Origin: JAXGMQ01 sp040768585
GTDB taxonomy: Bacteria > Caldisericota > Caldisericia > JAAYUI01
Length of the DNA stretch: 64,000 nucleotides
Assembly (NCBI GenBank): GCA_040768585.1
Contig: JAXGMQ010000001.1
Coordinates: 1,302,001-1,366,000, forward strand
Direction: 5' to 3'
Shown: positions 22,509 through 30,875 of the stretch, piece by piece
Position numbering within the stretch: position 1 is the first letter of the stretch
Layout: each line of letters starts with the position of its first letter
The notes under the pieces: generated by a model
Seen by the model: only the letters and a program-made list of their open reading frames with translations
Database searches by the model: none
Told to the model about the DNA's origin: nothing
Translations under genes and position numbers: made by a program

Positions 22509-25500
22509 TTAGCTGAACCTCTCTACGTGAACAACATTGATCTTACCGAGGTGTTCAGGAAGTCTTGACGATGTGAGATAGTATTTCACTTTCATCTTCT
22601 CAGCAATCACAATCGCTCTTGCTGCCTCTTCGAAGATGTCATATTCAGTGACGAGGTTCTCTGCTCTCCTGGCGTCCTTACCCATGACCATTATCTTTTC
22701 GAAGGCTGGATTATTCTTGAGTTCGTCTGGCAGGAGCATGGTCGCGGTGTGAGAGATATAAATCCTGTTGAAAAGCTCAAGAAGCCCGATGTGGTGGAGC
22801 CTGACAATCGCCCCTGGGTCAGCAACAAGTCCACCCATCTTCATCTTTGAGGCAAGTTCCTTCATCGACTCTGTGATTTCAAGCTCGCCTGAAACAGACT
22901 TGGAGAATGTGTGTGTGATCCTGGTTGGCGGCGGGGTAACTCTTCTTTCGGGTATATACTGTTCAGCTTTTGCTGCCCTGGGTTCTGGCTTTTTGGGTTG
23001 TTGTGGTTGAACCGTTGGTTTTGTTTCGTGTTCTGGTTGTGGCTCTGGAGCTCTTTGTATGGGAGTTTCGTAAACAGGGGTGTCCTCGATGTGGGGTGTT
23101 TCGGGTATTGATTCTACCACTCCCTCTTCAACCGTGTCCGGCGCTTCATCGAGTACCTCATCAAACAGGCCCCTGTTCTTTGACATGCCATCAAAGAGGT
23201 CGCCCTTTGCCATGAAGTCCTCAGTCTCTACAATTTCTTGGATTTCGGGTTGAGGCTGCGGGGTTGTTTCTACGACCGGTGTTGGTGGCTGAATGTCTGT
23301 CATCTTGTCAACATTGGTGGTATCCGGGGTGACAACGATTGGCTCTATCTTTGGTTGTGGTTTGGACTCTTCCTTTGTGAAAGGTTTCTGCTCTGGCTCA
23401 ACCCTTGTTGGTTTTGTCATAAACTTTGTTATATCTGGCGGCTGGAGCTTTGGCGTTCTAAAACCTGTCTTTGTGGATGGTTTGATGACCTGTTCCGGAG
23501 CCGACTGTGGCTTCTGTGAGGTCGGTTTGGGTTGCAGTGGTTTTGGCTGGGTTGGTTTTGGTGTCTCGGCTGCCGTCTCCTCCTTTTGGGTTGAGAGTTT
23601 GGTTGGCTGGGCTTTGGGAGTCTCTTTTGACGAAGTTTTTATTGGCTGCTCTTCCGGGGTTGCTGTGGGTAGATCTGGTTTTTTGGTCTCGACGGGCTTT
23701 GCGGTTGGAACCCTTTCCTCTTTTGCTGGTTTTGCTTCGAACTGATGTTCAATGAGTTCTTTTCGCTTTCTGACACTTGCCAGGCTCTCTTCGGAGCTGA
23801 AATCTGTTGCGAGAAAATCATCATCGTCTTTTGAGAAGAAAGTCAGATAGAGCCACACAACGAGCACAATCAGAAGCAGCACGAAAACGACAAACAGAGC
23901 AAACATAAATGGTCTTTGCGCTGGGCTCTTGATTGATTCCCACATATCGGAAAAGAACGAGGAGATGCCTCCCCAGACCTTGCCAAAGAATGATTCCCCG
24001 GAGTCACCCCCGTCGGGGATGATTTTATCTGGATCACCCTCTGGTTCAGTTACAGCTCCACCCTCCGGCATCCAGCCGGATTCGTTGGTTTGAGCATTGG
24101 AAAGGAGTGGGTCTTTCACAGTCCTGTCAACTGCTGCTGGCACCTGGAAAAGGGTTGCAACATCTTCTGGGTTGCCATCAAGTAGAAAGCACTCAGCTGT
24201 TGTTGCAAAGATGATACGTTCGTTGGAGATGTTGGTTGTGCCAGGGATTGCAGTAAGTGGTTTTGAAACAAAGGACTTGAAGTGATTACTATTTGGTTCA
24301 GATTTGAGTTCTGTTTCAGAAAACGGTTGGATGAGCCAGAGGTTTCTTCCCTTTTTGGCATCAAGCATCAAAGAACCCGCTACTGTGTTCCAATTGGTTG
24401 AGAGTAAAAGACCGTCAGAGCCTGGAAGATACATAGCTCCATAGCCTTTGCCTTTTTCGTCTTGATAGGCAGATGCGATGACTGTGATTGGTCTTTTGGA
24501 CGTGATGACCATCGAGTCATAGACTTGTTTTCCTGGTTCAAGAACGTTTTTTACATCCAGGTGTTTTTTCTCTCCGGCATTTAGAGTAAAGGTGTCGAGT
24601 CCATTGCCGTCAGACCACTTTATGTCTATCTTGTTACCGTCAAACGCTGACATGATGGTGACAGGGCCAAGAGGGAGGAACGAATACTTGAGTCCGCGCT
24701 GAGGAACTGTAAATTGCGAGAGTGCTGATCCTGTGCCATACTGAATCAGGCAGTCTTTCCTTGTTTCAATCTTTCTAAATTCGGGTTCGAGTTCATCCAT
24801 CACAACCGTCTGGTCTTCGCCCAATTCGATTGATTTGATGACCTTTCCTTTGTATGAGATATCAATTTTGTTGCCAGAATCGAGACTTGTGATGGCGACA
24901 AACGAAGGTATGTAGATAAGTGTTCCCTTAACTCCTGGGATAAATGCCGTCGTGTCGGTCTCGCCTTTTGAGAAGTTGCCAACAGCGACTGAACTAAGCC
25001 CAGTACTCTGTATGTTTATGACGGTTGGCTTCTCAAGCTTGAATCTTCTAACCTCGCCGGGACCGAGTGTACTCGGTGTTATGTAAATACTGCCCCTTTT
25101 GTTAGCGTCTCTTATGAGGTTGCCATTAGCGTCCTTGATGTCTATCTTGTTGTCTTTGGTGTAGGAGGAGATTATGACCTCTCCCCATGCATAGGTCACA
25201 AATGACGTGCCAAGATACCTCTCAACTCCGACGTGTTCCTGCTGTTGTGGGTTGGCTGTCTCGTTGCCATAGTAGACGTGGTAGATGTGCTTGCCCTTCG
25301 CAGTCAGGTCAACTGATATCCTGAGTACAATGAGTTTTGCATTGGGGTTTTTTGAGACAACCTGATATGGGATGATGACTCCTTCAGCGTCGGTTACTCT
25401 TATGTCGGAGTTGTCATCGTTTATGTCATCCATCTGAAGGGAGAAATTGACGGGGTAGGAGAGCCTGTCGATGCCAGCTTGTTCCTCTATGGTGAGAGTG

Positions 25501-25613
25501 CGTCTATATTTCCACACCTTGCCCGGTGTGTCTGCTCTTGATGCAAAAAATGAGGCCTGGGTAAGAATTATTGCCACAGAAAGTATTGCGGCAATCAGAG
25601 TCTTTCTTTTCAT
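22509..25613 (-). CDS. giant membrane protein: exported DUF2341-like and Ig-like repeats, one TM, cytoplasmic PIN-like tail
   Basis: About 1034 aa from ATG 25613, 1 nt after the upstream stop. A signal sequence (5-23) is followed by a DUF2341-like beta domain (about 32-130: WKYRRTLTIEEQAG...IRVTDAEG). Then come three repeats with the motif NKIDI (about 157, 248, 327) that resemble IgGFc-binding/surface adhesion repeats. A single membrane helix is at about 567-593. A 300-residue Pro/Lys/Thr/Glu linker leads to a C-terminal domain (about 913-1034) with PIN-like order: VADPGAIVRLHHIGLLELF (Asp 932), EEAARAIVIAEKMKVKYYLTSSR. The usual last acidic pair is SS (1015-1016), so nuclease activity is doubtful. 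The function is unknown; a transmembrane link between surface and cytoplasm is inferred. Confidence 0.85.
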   Translation of the reverse strand: MKRKTLIAAILSVAIILTQASFFASRADTPGKVWKYRRTLTIEEQAGIDRLSYPVNFSLQMDDINDDNSDIRVTDAEGVIIPYQVVSKNPNAKLIVLRISVDLTAKGKHIYHVYYGNETANPQQQEHVGVERYLGTSFVTYAWGEVIISSYTKDNKIDIKDANGNLIRDANKRGSIYITPSTLGPGEVRRFKLEKPTVINIQSTGLSSVAVGNFSKGETDTTAFIPGVKGTLIYIPSFVAITSLDSGNKIDISYKGKVIKSIELGEDQTVVMDELEPEFRKIETRKDCLIQYGTGSALSQFTVPQRGLKYSFLPLGPVTIMSAFDGNKIDIKWSDGNGLDTFTLNAGEKKHLDVKNVLEPGKQVYDSMVITSKRPITVIASAYQDEKGKGYGAMYLPGSDGLLLSTNWNTVAGSLMLDAKKGRNLWLIQPFSETELKSEPNSNHFKSFVSKPLTAIPGTTNISNERIIFATTAECFLLDGNPEDVATLFQVPAAVDRTVKDPLLSNAQTNESGWMPEGGAVTEPEGDPDKIIPDGGDSGESFFGKVWGGISSFFSDMWESIKSPAQRPFMFALFVVFVLLLIVLVVWLYLTFFSKDDDDFLATDFSSEESLASVRKRKELIEHQFEAKPAKEERVPTAKPVETKKPDLPTATPEEQPIKTSSKETPKAQPTKLSTQKEETAAETPKPTQPKPLQPKPTSQKPQSAPEQVIKPSTKTGFRTPKLQPPDITKFMTKPTRVEPEQKPFTKEESKPQPKIEPIVVTPDTTNVDKMTDIQPPTPVVETTPQPQPEIQEIVETEDFMAKGDLFDGMSKNRGLFDEVLDEAPDTVEEGVVESIPETPHIEDTPVYETPIQRAPEPQPEHETKPTVQPQQPKKPEPRAAKAEQYIPERRVTPPPTRITHTFSKSVSGELEITESMKELASKMKMGGLVADPGAIVRLHHIGLLELFNRIYISHTATMLLPDELKNNPAFEKIMVMGKDARRAENLVTEYDIFEEAARAIVIAEKMKVKYYLTSSRLPEHLGKINVVHVERFS

Positions 25614-25614
25614 C

Positions 25615-26271
25615 CTATTCGTCCTGACCCGCTTCCACCCTGGCTGCGCAGTAGGGGCAGACCTTCCATTCAAGGTTGAGGAGCTTCCCGCAGTTGCCGC
25701 AAGGAGCTTTGAGCTGCTTGAAGCAGTTTGGGCAAACCTGATAATCCTCGGAGATTGGAGTGCCACAAACCGGGCATATGAACTTCTCTTTTGAGAGGAC
25801 GTAGCGGTAGTATTCGCTCTCGATTTTTCGAAGCCTTAGGTCAGACTCGACAATCTTTCCTTCCTCTATTGTCAGAACCGGGCGCCAAACGAGGTAGACA
25901 ATCCAAGGGATAATGAGAAGTGATGCCAGCCCCCATACCCAACCAAAGTTTGTGCGACGGGAGGCATCGAAATAAACCCAAAGCGCTATGAGCACAACAA
26001 CGAGGAGGAGGAGGTATGGAAGAAGGAGAGCAAAAAACGAGAAGAAATTGTTGATTGTCACGAGAATATCTGGAGGATCACCTGGATCGGTTTCGCTTGA
26101 CTTGCCACCCATTTGCTTATCTTCCATCCCACTACCATTGTTATCCTGTTCTTCTATAGTTGTGCCAGTATTTGGGTCACCAGTACCATCATCGGTGGCA
26201 AGTGCAAAACTGGAAAAAAGCGGAGCAAGGCAGACAAGCAGCACGACAGCTAGTATGACATATCTTTTCAC
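25615..26271 (-). CDS. membrane protein with double zinc ribbon (DZANK-type)
   Basis: 218 aa from GTG 26271 (MKRYVILAVV after initiation), chosen because GGAGG lies 8 nt upstream; the longer TTG-initiated frame would begin inside that site. A signal peptide (1-25) is followed by an acidic Gly/Asp/Thr-rich external stretch (about 27-70), two membrane helices (about 78-98 and 108-130) and a cytoplasmic tail with CPVCGTPISEDYQVCPNC and CGNCGKLLNLEWKVCPYC, two four-Cys ribbons. Its stop is 1 nt before the start of the giant PIN-like membrane protein, so the two are translationally coupled and probably form a complex. It heads the long operon. Confidence 0.87.
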   Translation of the reverse strand: MKRYVILAVVLLVCLAPLFSSFALATDDGTGDPNTGTTIEEQDNNGSGMEDKQMGGKSSETDPGDPPDILVTINNFFSFFALLLPYLLLLVVVLIALWVYFDASRRTNFGWVWGLASLLIIPWIVYLVWRPVLTIEEGKIVESDLRLRKIESEYYRYVLSKEKFICPVCGTPISEDYQVCPNCFKQLKAPCGNCGKLLNLEWKVCPYCAARVEAGQDE

Positions 26272-26292
26272 TCGATGTACCTCCAAACCACG

Positions 26293-26321
26293 ATTTTATC
26301 CGCAGAAATCAAGATTTGCAA
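26293..26321 (-). promoter_or_regulatory. putative promoter of the 14-kb minus-strand operon
   Basis: Minus strand: TTGCAA (26321-26316), 17-nt spacer, TAAAAT (26298-26293), then about 21 nt to GTG 26271 with a GGAGG between. The only strong promoter match found upstream of the run of genes down to 12187. Confidence 0.55.
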
Positions 26322-26656
26322 GGAGAGAATGAAATACTAAAATTCAATAATTACTTTAGTTTCAGAAAATCTTACACTTTTCAAAAGATTAACATTGAGT
26401 GAACGAGTCCGTGAATTTGTCATACTCTACATTTTTGTGTGATGTGAGTTGTTGTGACATCTGTGCTTTTTTTAAGATGATGACCACAGGAATAATAAAG
26501 GATAAAAAAGAATTTGATTGAGGAATAACATCCGTGCGGACGTGCAAGCTTTTATGATTTGCTTCGGAGACTTAAACGAAGACTTTTGCAAGGGCCGATC
26601 TCAAATACCCGCACCTTCTGCTATATCCTAAATATCTGAAACCCGATAAATCTTGG
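26322..26656. other. intergenic region, nothing recognised
   Basis: About 335 nt between the folC end and the operon promoter. AT-rich with T-runs near 26470. CTTCG/CGAAG near 26560 could form a short stem. No open frame with a ribosome-binding site, tRNA or riboswitch consensus seen. Confidence 0.4.
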
Positions 26657-27967
26657 CTATATGCCATTCCAGTTGAATCTACCCAGCGCCGTGCGAAGAC
26701 TCGCAACAAGGTAGAGTGAACCAGTGACAATCACGCACCCATCATCGGGTGTGCTGTCAATGGCCTTTATGAGTGCATCCACTGGGTTCTTGACCACTTC
26801 ACAATCAAAACACCTCTGTTTGAACTTTTTCGCAAGTTTTTCTGGGTGCATCGAGCGAGGTGAATCTACACTTGTTACTATGACCTTGCAACTGACTGTT
26901 GAGAGTGCTCTGATGAAACGCCTCGTGTCCTTATCCTTGAGCATACCGACAACGATGGTTCTCTTCGGGGTTTTGATGTGGCGATTGATGGCACGAGCAA
27001 GCGCGTCAGCAGAGCGACCGTTGTGAGCGCCGTCCAGGATGATGAGTCTTCCGTCCTTGATTGATTCCATTCTGCCAGGCCAGAAAACTTTGGATAGCCC
27101 GGCTTTGATGGCCTCTGGAGTGACTTTGTCAAAGCCATTTCTTGAGAGGATCCTGCACGCCCTGATGGCAAGCGATGCGTTCTGGAGCTGGTGAACTCCC
27201 ATCATCGGGACAAAGATGTCTGTTATATCCCCATCTTCATCGGAGTAATCCATGAGCTGTCCACCGTCTGTTGGTCCCCTGTCTGTGAAGTTGAAATCGA
27301 ATGATTCACGATTTATTGGAATACCCAGCGGTGTGGCAACCTCAATAATTCCATCGATTGCCTGTTTTCGCTGCTTAGCTGTGACAAGAGGCACACCATG
27401 TTTGAGGATACCAGCCTTTTCTTTGGCGATGAGTCCTAGTGTGTCACCGAGAATCCTCATATGGTCATGGGAGATGGATGTGATGACGGTGCATGCGGGT
27501 TTTTCAACGATATTGGTCGCATCGAGTCTGCCGCCTAGTCCGACCTCAAATACGGCGCAATCAACCTTTTGCCTGAGGAAGTGAGTGAAGGAGAGAAGGG
27601 TTATGACCTCAAAGAATGTGGCAGTACCAAATTCTTTTTCGTGTTTGACATTGAGAATCCTGATTTCCTCGATAAGGTCAGAAAACTCGCCTGTGCTTAT
27701 GATGAGGTCATTTACTTGAGCACGTTCCCTGATATTTTGGAGGTGTGGACTGGTGAATAGTCCTACCTTGTAGCCGGAGGCCTGGAGGATTTCGGATGTC
27801 ATCCGAGAGGTCGAGCCCTTGCCTTTTGTTCCTGCGATATGCACAACAGGGTAGGCTTTGTGAGGATTGCCAAGATCAGAGAGGATGGGGTACAGTCTGT
27901 CGAGTCCGAGCTTCGAGCCGAGATAGCGGATACTTCCCAGGTAGTCCAGAGCTTCGCAGTAATTCAT
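26657..27967 (-). CDS. folC: bifunctional folylpolyglutamate synthase / dihydrofolate synthase
   Basis: 436 aa, normal length. The Mur-ligase-type ATP loop HIAGTKGKGSTSRM (about 43-56), GLFTSPHLQNIRER (dihydropteroate site), FEVGLGGRLDATN, SISHDHMRILGDTLGLIAKEKAGI and LDGAHNGRSA are all in place. It adds glutamate to dihydropteroate and folates in the cytoplasm. ATG 27967 has no ribosome-binding site; a TAGACA-17-TACCCT promoter ends 10 nt upstream, so the transcript may be nearly leaderless. It lies alone downstream of the methyltransferase gene, on the same strand. Confidence 0.95.
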   Translation of the reverse strand: MNYCEALDYLGSIRYLGSKLGLDRLYPILSDLGNPHKAYPVVHIAGTKGKGSTSRMTSEILQASGYKVGLFTSPHLQNIRERAQVNDLIISTGEFSDLIEEIRILNVKHEKEFGTATFFEVITLLSFTHFLRQKVDCAVFEVGLGGRLDATNIVEKPACTVITSISHDHMRILGDTLGLIAKEKAGILKHGVPLVTAKQRKQAIDGIIEVATPLGIPINRESFDFNFTDRGPTDGGQLMDYSDEDGDITDIFVPMMGVHQLQNASLAIRACRILSRNGFDKVTPEAIKAGLSKVFWPGRMESIKDGRLIILDGAHNGRSADALARAINRHIKTPKRTIVVGMLKDKDTRRFIRALSTVSCKVIVTSVDSPRSMHPEKLAKKFKQRCFDCEVVKNPVDALIKAIDSTPDDGCVIVTGSLYLVASLRTALGRFNWNGI

Positions 27968-27977
27968 TTGGTTCGCA

Positions 27978-28006
27978 AGGGTAGCACAGCGGAGGTTGAA
28001 TGTCTA
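27978..28006 (-). promoter_or_regulatory. possible short-leader promoter of folC
   Basis: Minus strand: TAGACA (28006-28001), 17-nt spacer, TACCCT (27983-27978), 10 nt, ATG 27967. The -10 matches only TAnnnT. Confidence 0.35.
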
Positions 28007-28041
28007 TCAATAGAGTATTAGAATCTGTAGGCGTTTATGTG

Positions 28042-29292
28042 TTATTTAAACTCGCTGATGACATCTTTGACAGTCATTAATTCTATTTCGATATCCTCTT
28101 CTCTCTTCAGTCTGGCAACTTCTTCAAATGCGCCTTTTGTGAAAGAGAAGGCAACTATTATTCCCTTCATGATAAACAAATTTTCATGTCTTTCTTGTGC
28201 TGCCAATTTTGCCTTTTTGTAGTGTCTGTTGAGGGCATTAACAAATTCATCGACTACCTTTCTGCCAACGTGCTCTGATTGCTTGATTTGGATTGGTTCA
28301 CGATTCATATAGGTGTAGCCATCGATGCCCATGTCACCCGTTTTTCTCCTTTGAACTGTTCCGCCCATAGAGCCAACAATCCAGTTTTGGAACTCAAACG
28401 GGTCAAGGTCGTGGAGCTCCTTGACAGTCATTGGCAAACCAAGAATTTCAATATCATTACACTTAGCGTTCTGGAGCCGTCTTTTTATGAGTTTGCAAGC
28501 TGTTGGTGATACGTCTATCCCCAGCCATTGTCTACCGAGTTTGTGAGCAACGGTGAGGGTGGTGCCACAGCCACAGAACGGATCGAAGACAAAGTCATCA
28601 TCTGATGAACTAGTACAGATTATTCTTTCAAGAAGGGCTTCTGGCTTTTGGGTTGGGTAACCAAGCCTCTCCTTTGCTGCCGGATTAAGAGCCTGTATAT
28701 CATTCCACCAATCGTTTGGCAGAACACCATTATCAATGTAGTATTTGTATATTTTGCCGTTCTTTTTGTTCTGTTGATATTTTTTACCATCTTTATCGGT
28801 GAACACTGTCTCGTGCATTGTCGAGAAATCTCTATCTAGAGCTACCTGATCATAAAAGAATTTGTAATTGTTACTCTTGGAATACCAAAATATTGTATCA
28901 TGCTTCTTAGGATAGAAACTCTTTGCTCTACCCCCAGTTTCATAGCACCAAACAATCTCATTCCTAAAGTTGTTGTATCCAAACACATCATCCAACATCA
29001 CCTTCAAATAATGCCCTGCGTGCCAGTCGCAATGAAGATAGAATGAGCCTGTTGCTTTGAGGATGCGGTGCATCTCTCTGCATCGTTCCTCCATCCACTG
29101 AACATAGTGGTTAATCCCACCCTTCCACCTGTCCTGGAACGAGCGTATCTCAGCTCCGTCCTCAAAGATTACCTCGTAATTTTTATTCGAGAAAAACGGT
29201 GGGTCGGCATATATCAAGTCGATGGTGTCATCTGGAATCTTGCGCATCCATTCGAGATTGTCCCCACAGTAAATTGTGTTATGCAACTTCAT
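28042..29292 (-). CDS. DNA methyltransferase fused to an Mrr-like restriction endonuclease domain
   Basis: 416 aa from ATG 29292. Methyltransferase part (1-280) in beta-class order: DPPFF (30-34, catalytic motif IV), a target-recognition segment (about 120-215), then FDPFCGCGTT (236-245, AdoMet motif I). This makes N6-adenine or N4-cytosine the target. A C-terminal domain (about 290-416) carries FQNWIVGSMGG, GDMGIDG (D324) and IQIKQ (335-338), the D...QxK core of Mrr-type PD-(D/E)xK nucleases. So modification and probably cleavage are in one chain; no separate nuclease or specificity gene is beside it. The in-frame TTG at 29328 is the -35 box of its promoter, not a start. AT-rich, possibly acquired. 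Confidence 0.88.
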   Translation of the reverse strand: MKLHNTIYCGDNLEWMRKIPDDTIDLIYADPPFFSNKNYEVIFEDGAEIRSFQDRWKGGINHYVQWMEERCREMHRILKATGSFYLHCDWHAGHYLKVMLDDVFGYNNFRNEIVWCYETGGRAKSFYPKKHDTIFWYSKSNNYKFFYDQVALDRDFSTMHETVFTDKDGKKYQQNKKNGKIYKYYIDNGVLPNDWWNDIQALNPAAKERLGYPTQKPEALLERIICTSSSDDDFVFDPFCGCGTTLTVAHKLGRQWLGIDVSPTACKLIKRRLQNAKCNDIEILGLPMTVKELHDLDPFEFQNWIVGSMGGTVQRRKTGDMGIDGYTYMNREPIQIKQSEHVGRKVVDEFVNALNRHYKKAKLAAQERHENLFIMKGIIVAFSFTKGAFEEVARLKREEDIEIELMTVKDVISEFK

Positions 29293-29299
29293 GGCTGGT

Positions 29300-29328
29300 A
29301 TATTACCCAATAATATTATTCGTATCAA
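29300..29328 (-). promoter_or_regulatory. leaderless-type promoter of the methyltransferase gene
   Basis: Minus strand: TTGATA (29328-29323), 17-nt spacer, TAATAT (29305-29300), 7 nt, ATG 29292. This decides the start against the longer frame beginning at TTG 29328. Confidence 0.65.
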
Positions 29329-29499
29329 TTCAAACCTCTAAATCATAATAGATTTACCTGTGACAAATCGTTTGCATTGCCATTGATATGGATGTAAATT
29401 TGAATCTGGTTGAACGTGAAGTTTGAATCTCTGGTCGGATTTCAAGTTTGCGTAGCAAGAAACTATCTGGATTATTTCAAAAACAAATGGAGGAATTGA

Positions 29500-29769
29500 A
29501 TGAATTGGCTTTATATGACTAATCTGGTGATGACGCTGCTTGTTTTCATAGCAGGACTCTTTTCTTGGAGTAAAACCAAAGAGATCATGTACCTGCTCGT
29601 TGGTATTGCCTTTTTGCTCTTTAGTGTCAGCCACCTATTCATGGTGATTGATTCGGTTAACGAGCTGGCTTGGTTGGGCACCACAGGCTTCAAGGTTTTT
29701 GAGACAACAATCAGGATTATTGCCTACCTGCTCTGCCTCTGGGCTGTTTTGTCTTTCAAGAGAAAATAG
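29500..29769 (+). CDS. small three-TM membrane protein, unknown
   Basis: 89 aa. ATG 29500 follows GGAGGAATTGA. Three hydrophobic helices lie at about 5-22, 29-48 and 66-84 (LVMTLLVFIAGLFSW; IMYLLVGIAFLLFSVSHLFMV; TIRIIAYLLCLWAVLSF), separated by SKTKE and a short loop ending WLGTTGF. The C-terminus is basic (FKRK), so it is probably cytoplasmic. It is a single gene closed by a strong palindromic terminator. No family recognised. Confidence 0.75.
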   Translation: MNWLYMTNLVMTLLVFIAGLFSWSKTKEIMYLLVGIAFLLFSVSHLFMVIDSVNELAWLGTTGFKVFETTIRIIAYLLCLWAVLSFKRK

Positions 29770-29802
29770 TCTAGGACAGGCTTTCTCGTATCAGCAAATG
29801 CG

Positions 29803-29836
29803 TTTGGGTGTCTTCATGAAGACACCCAAATTTGCT
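29803..29836 (+). terminator. perfect palindromic terminator after the small membrane protein
   Basis: A 28-nt perfect inverted repeat at 29803-29830 (arm TTTGGGTGTCTTCA) is followed by a T-rich stretch. It lies 33 nt after the stop at 29769. The flanking AAA/TTT makes it usable on both strands. Confidence 0.75.
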
Positions 29837-30075
29837 TTCTGTCAGTGCTTTGTGAGCTATGCGAACTATTTACGCTCTCGCAGATGTCAATCAGAGTTTG
29901 TTGGGAATACGGCAAAGGTGTGTAGAAATCTGTGCCTGTGGGTTGTGCGAATTTTTGAGTACTTTGTCTCCCTGCGACATTTGGTAGGTTTTCAGCCTTG
30001 CAAAATAAAGGGATTATGCTCACAAACAAAGAGATAACTTTTTAGCGCAAACACACCATCAGAATATACTAACAT

Positions 30076-30104
30076 TTGACTCACATTGGAGTGTTAATCA
30101 TACT
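30076..30104 (+). promoter_or_regulatory. putative promoter of the phosphate regulon operon
   Basis: TTGACT (30076-30081), 17-nt spacer, CATACT (30099-30104). The predicted start of transcription lies past ATG 30108, so that ATG cannot be used; the regulator start is TTG 30165 with its own ribosome-binding site and a leader of about 50 nt. No PHO-box repeats recognised. Confidence 0.5.
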
Positions 30105-30164
30105 CTCATGTATACCAAGGCTTATAGTGGTAGCTCGACCACCCCATTTCGAGAGGATAAGTGC

Positions 30165-30875
30165 TTGACAAACAGCGACCAGGCGATAAAGAAAATTCTG
30201 ATAGTCGAGGACGACACGGATATCGCGGAGCTTGTAGCGTTTCACCTCAAACGTGCTGGATATGCTGTGAAAGCCGCATTTGACGGGCTCACAGCTTGGG
30301 ACGCTGTAGGCGAGTTTATGCCTGATCTCATAGTACTTGATATCATGCTTCCAGGGCAGAATGGCTTCATGCTCACAAGAAAAATCAGAGAGAACAAGGG
30401 AACTCTATACATACCGATTATAATGCTCACAGCAAGGAGCGATGAGCGTGACATCATCAGAGGGTTTGAGCTTGGAGCTGATGATTACGTGACCAAGCCG
30501 TTCTCAAAGGAGATTCTGCTTGCTAGAATCAAGGCTGTTTTAGGTAGAGTGCAGTCGACAAATACTGATGCGGTCAGGGATTTAATCGAGAGAGGGAATC
30601 TTCTTGTATCGATCGACAAGAGGGATGTTCAGGTTGATGGTGCTCATGTAAAGCTCTCCTCCTTCGAGTTTGAAGCGTTGGTATTGCTCGCCAAAAATCC
30701 TGGTAGAATCTTCACAAGATACCAATTGATAGACAACCTTCATGGAGAGAATCACCCCGTCACAGACCGCTCCGTTGATGTTATGATCTCATCGCTTCGC
30801 TCTAAACTCCGTGGGGCAAGGGATATGATTGAGACAGTTCGTGGAATTGGCTACAGATTTAGGGAGGAGATATAA
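30165..30875 (+). CDS. phoP: OmpR/PhoB-family response regulator of the phosphate regulon
   Basis: About 236 aa from TTG 30165, with AGAGG 8 nt upstream. Receiver domain: ILIVEDDTDIAELV (acidic pair), PDLIVLDIMLPG (phospho-acceptor Asp), MLTARS, DDYVTKPFS (Lys). The winged-helix DNA-binding domain spans about 135-234 (LSSFEFEALVLLAKNPGRIFTR, VMISSLRSKLR, TVRGIGYRF). It should bind phosphate-regulated promoters when phosphorylated by the kinase encoded directly downstream. Gene symbol chosen by context (PhoP/PhoB with pst genes); orthology to either is not proven. Confidence 0.9.
   Translation: MTNSDQAIKKILIVEDDTDIAELVAFHLKRAGYAVKAAFDGLTAWDAVGEFMPDLIVLDIMLPGQNGFMLTRKIRENKGTLYIPIIMLTARSDERDIIRGFELGADDYVTKPFSKEILLARIKAVLGRVQSTNTDAVRDLIERGNLLVSIDKRDVQVDGAHVKLSSFEFEALVLLAKNPGRIFTRYQLIDNLHGENHPVTDRSVDVMISSLRSKLRGARDMIETVRGIGYRFREEI

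Noticed and set aside
29293..29328. TTG 29328 as start of the methyltransferase (GAGG lies 6 nt upstream)
   Set aside because: It coincides with a TTGATA-17-TAATAT promoter ending 7 nt before ATG 29292, and homologues I know begin near the GDNLEWM segment. The GAGG may be fortuitous.
29648..30037. 129-aa plus-strand open frame
   Set aside because: It overlaps the small membrane protein in another frame, crosses its palindromic terminator and has no ribosome-binding site.
30108..30164. ATG 30108 as start of the response regulator
   Set aside because: It lies only 3 nt after the -10 box, so it would not be in the transcript; TTG 30165 has AGAGG at good spacing.
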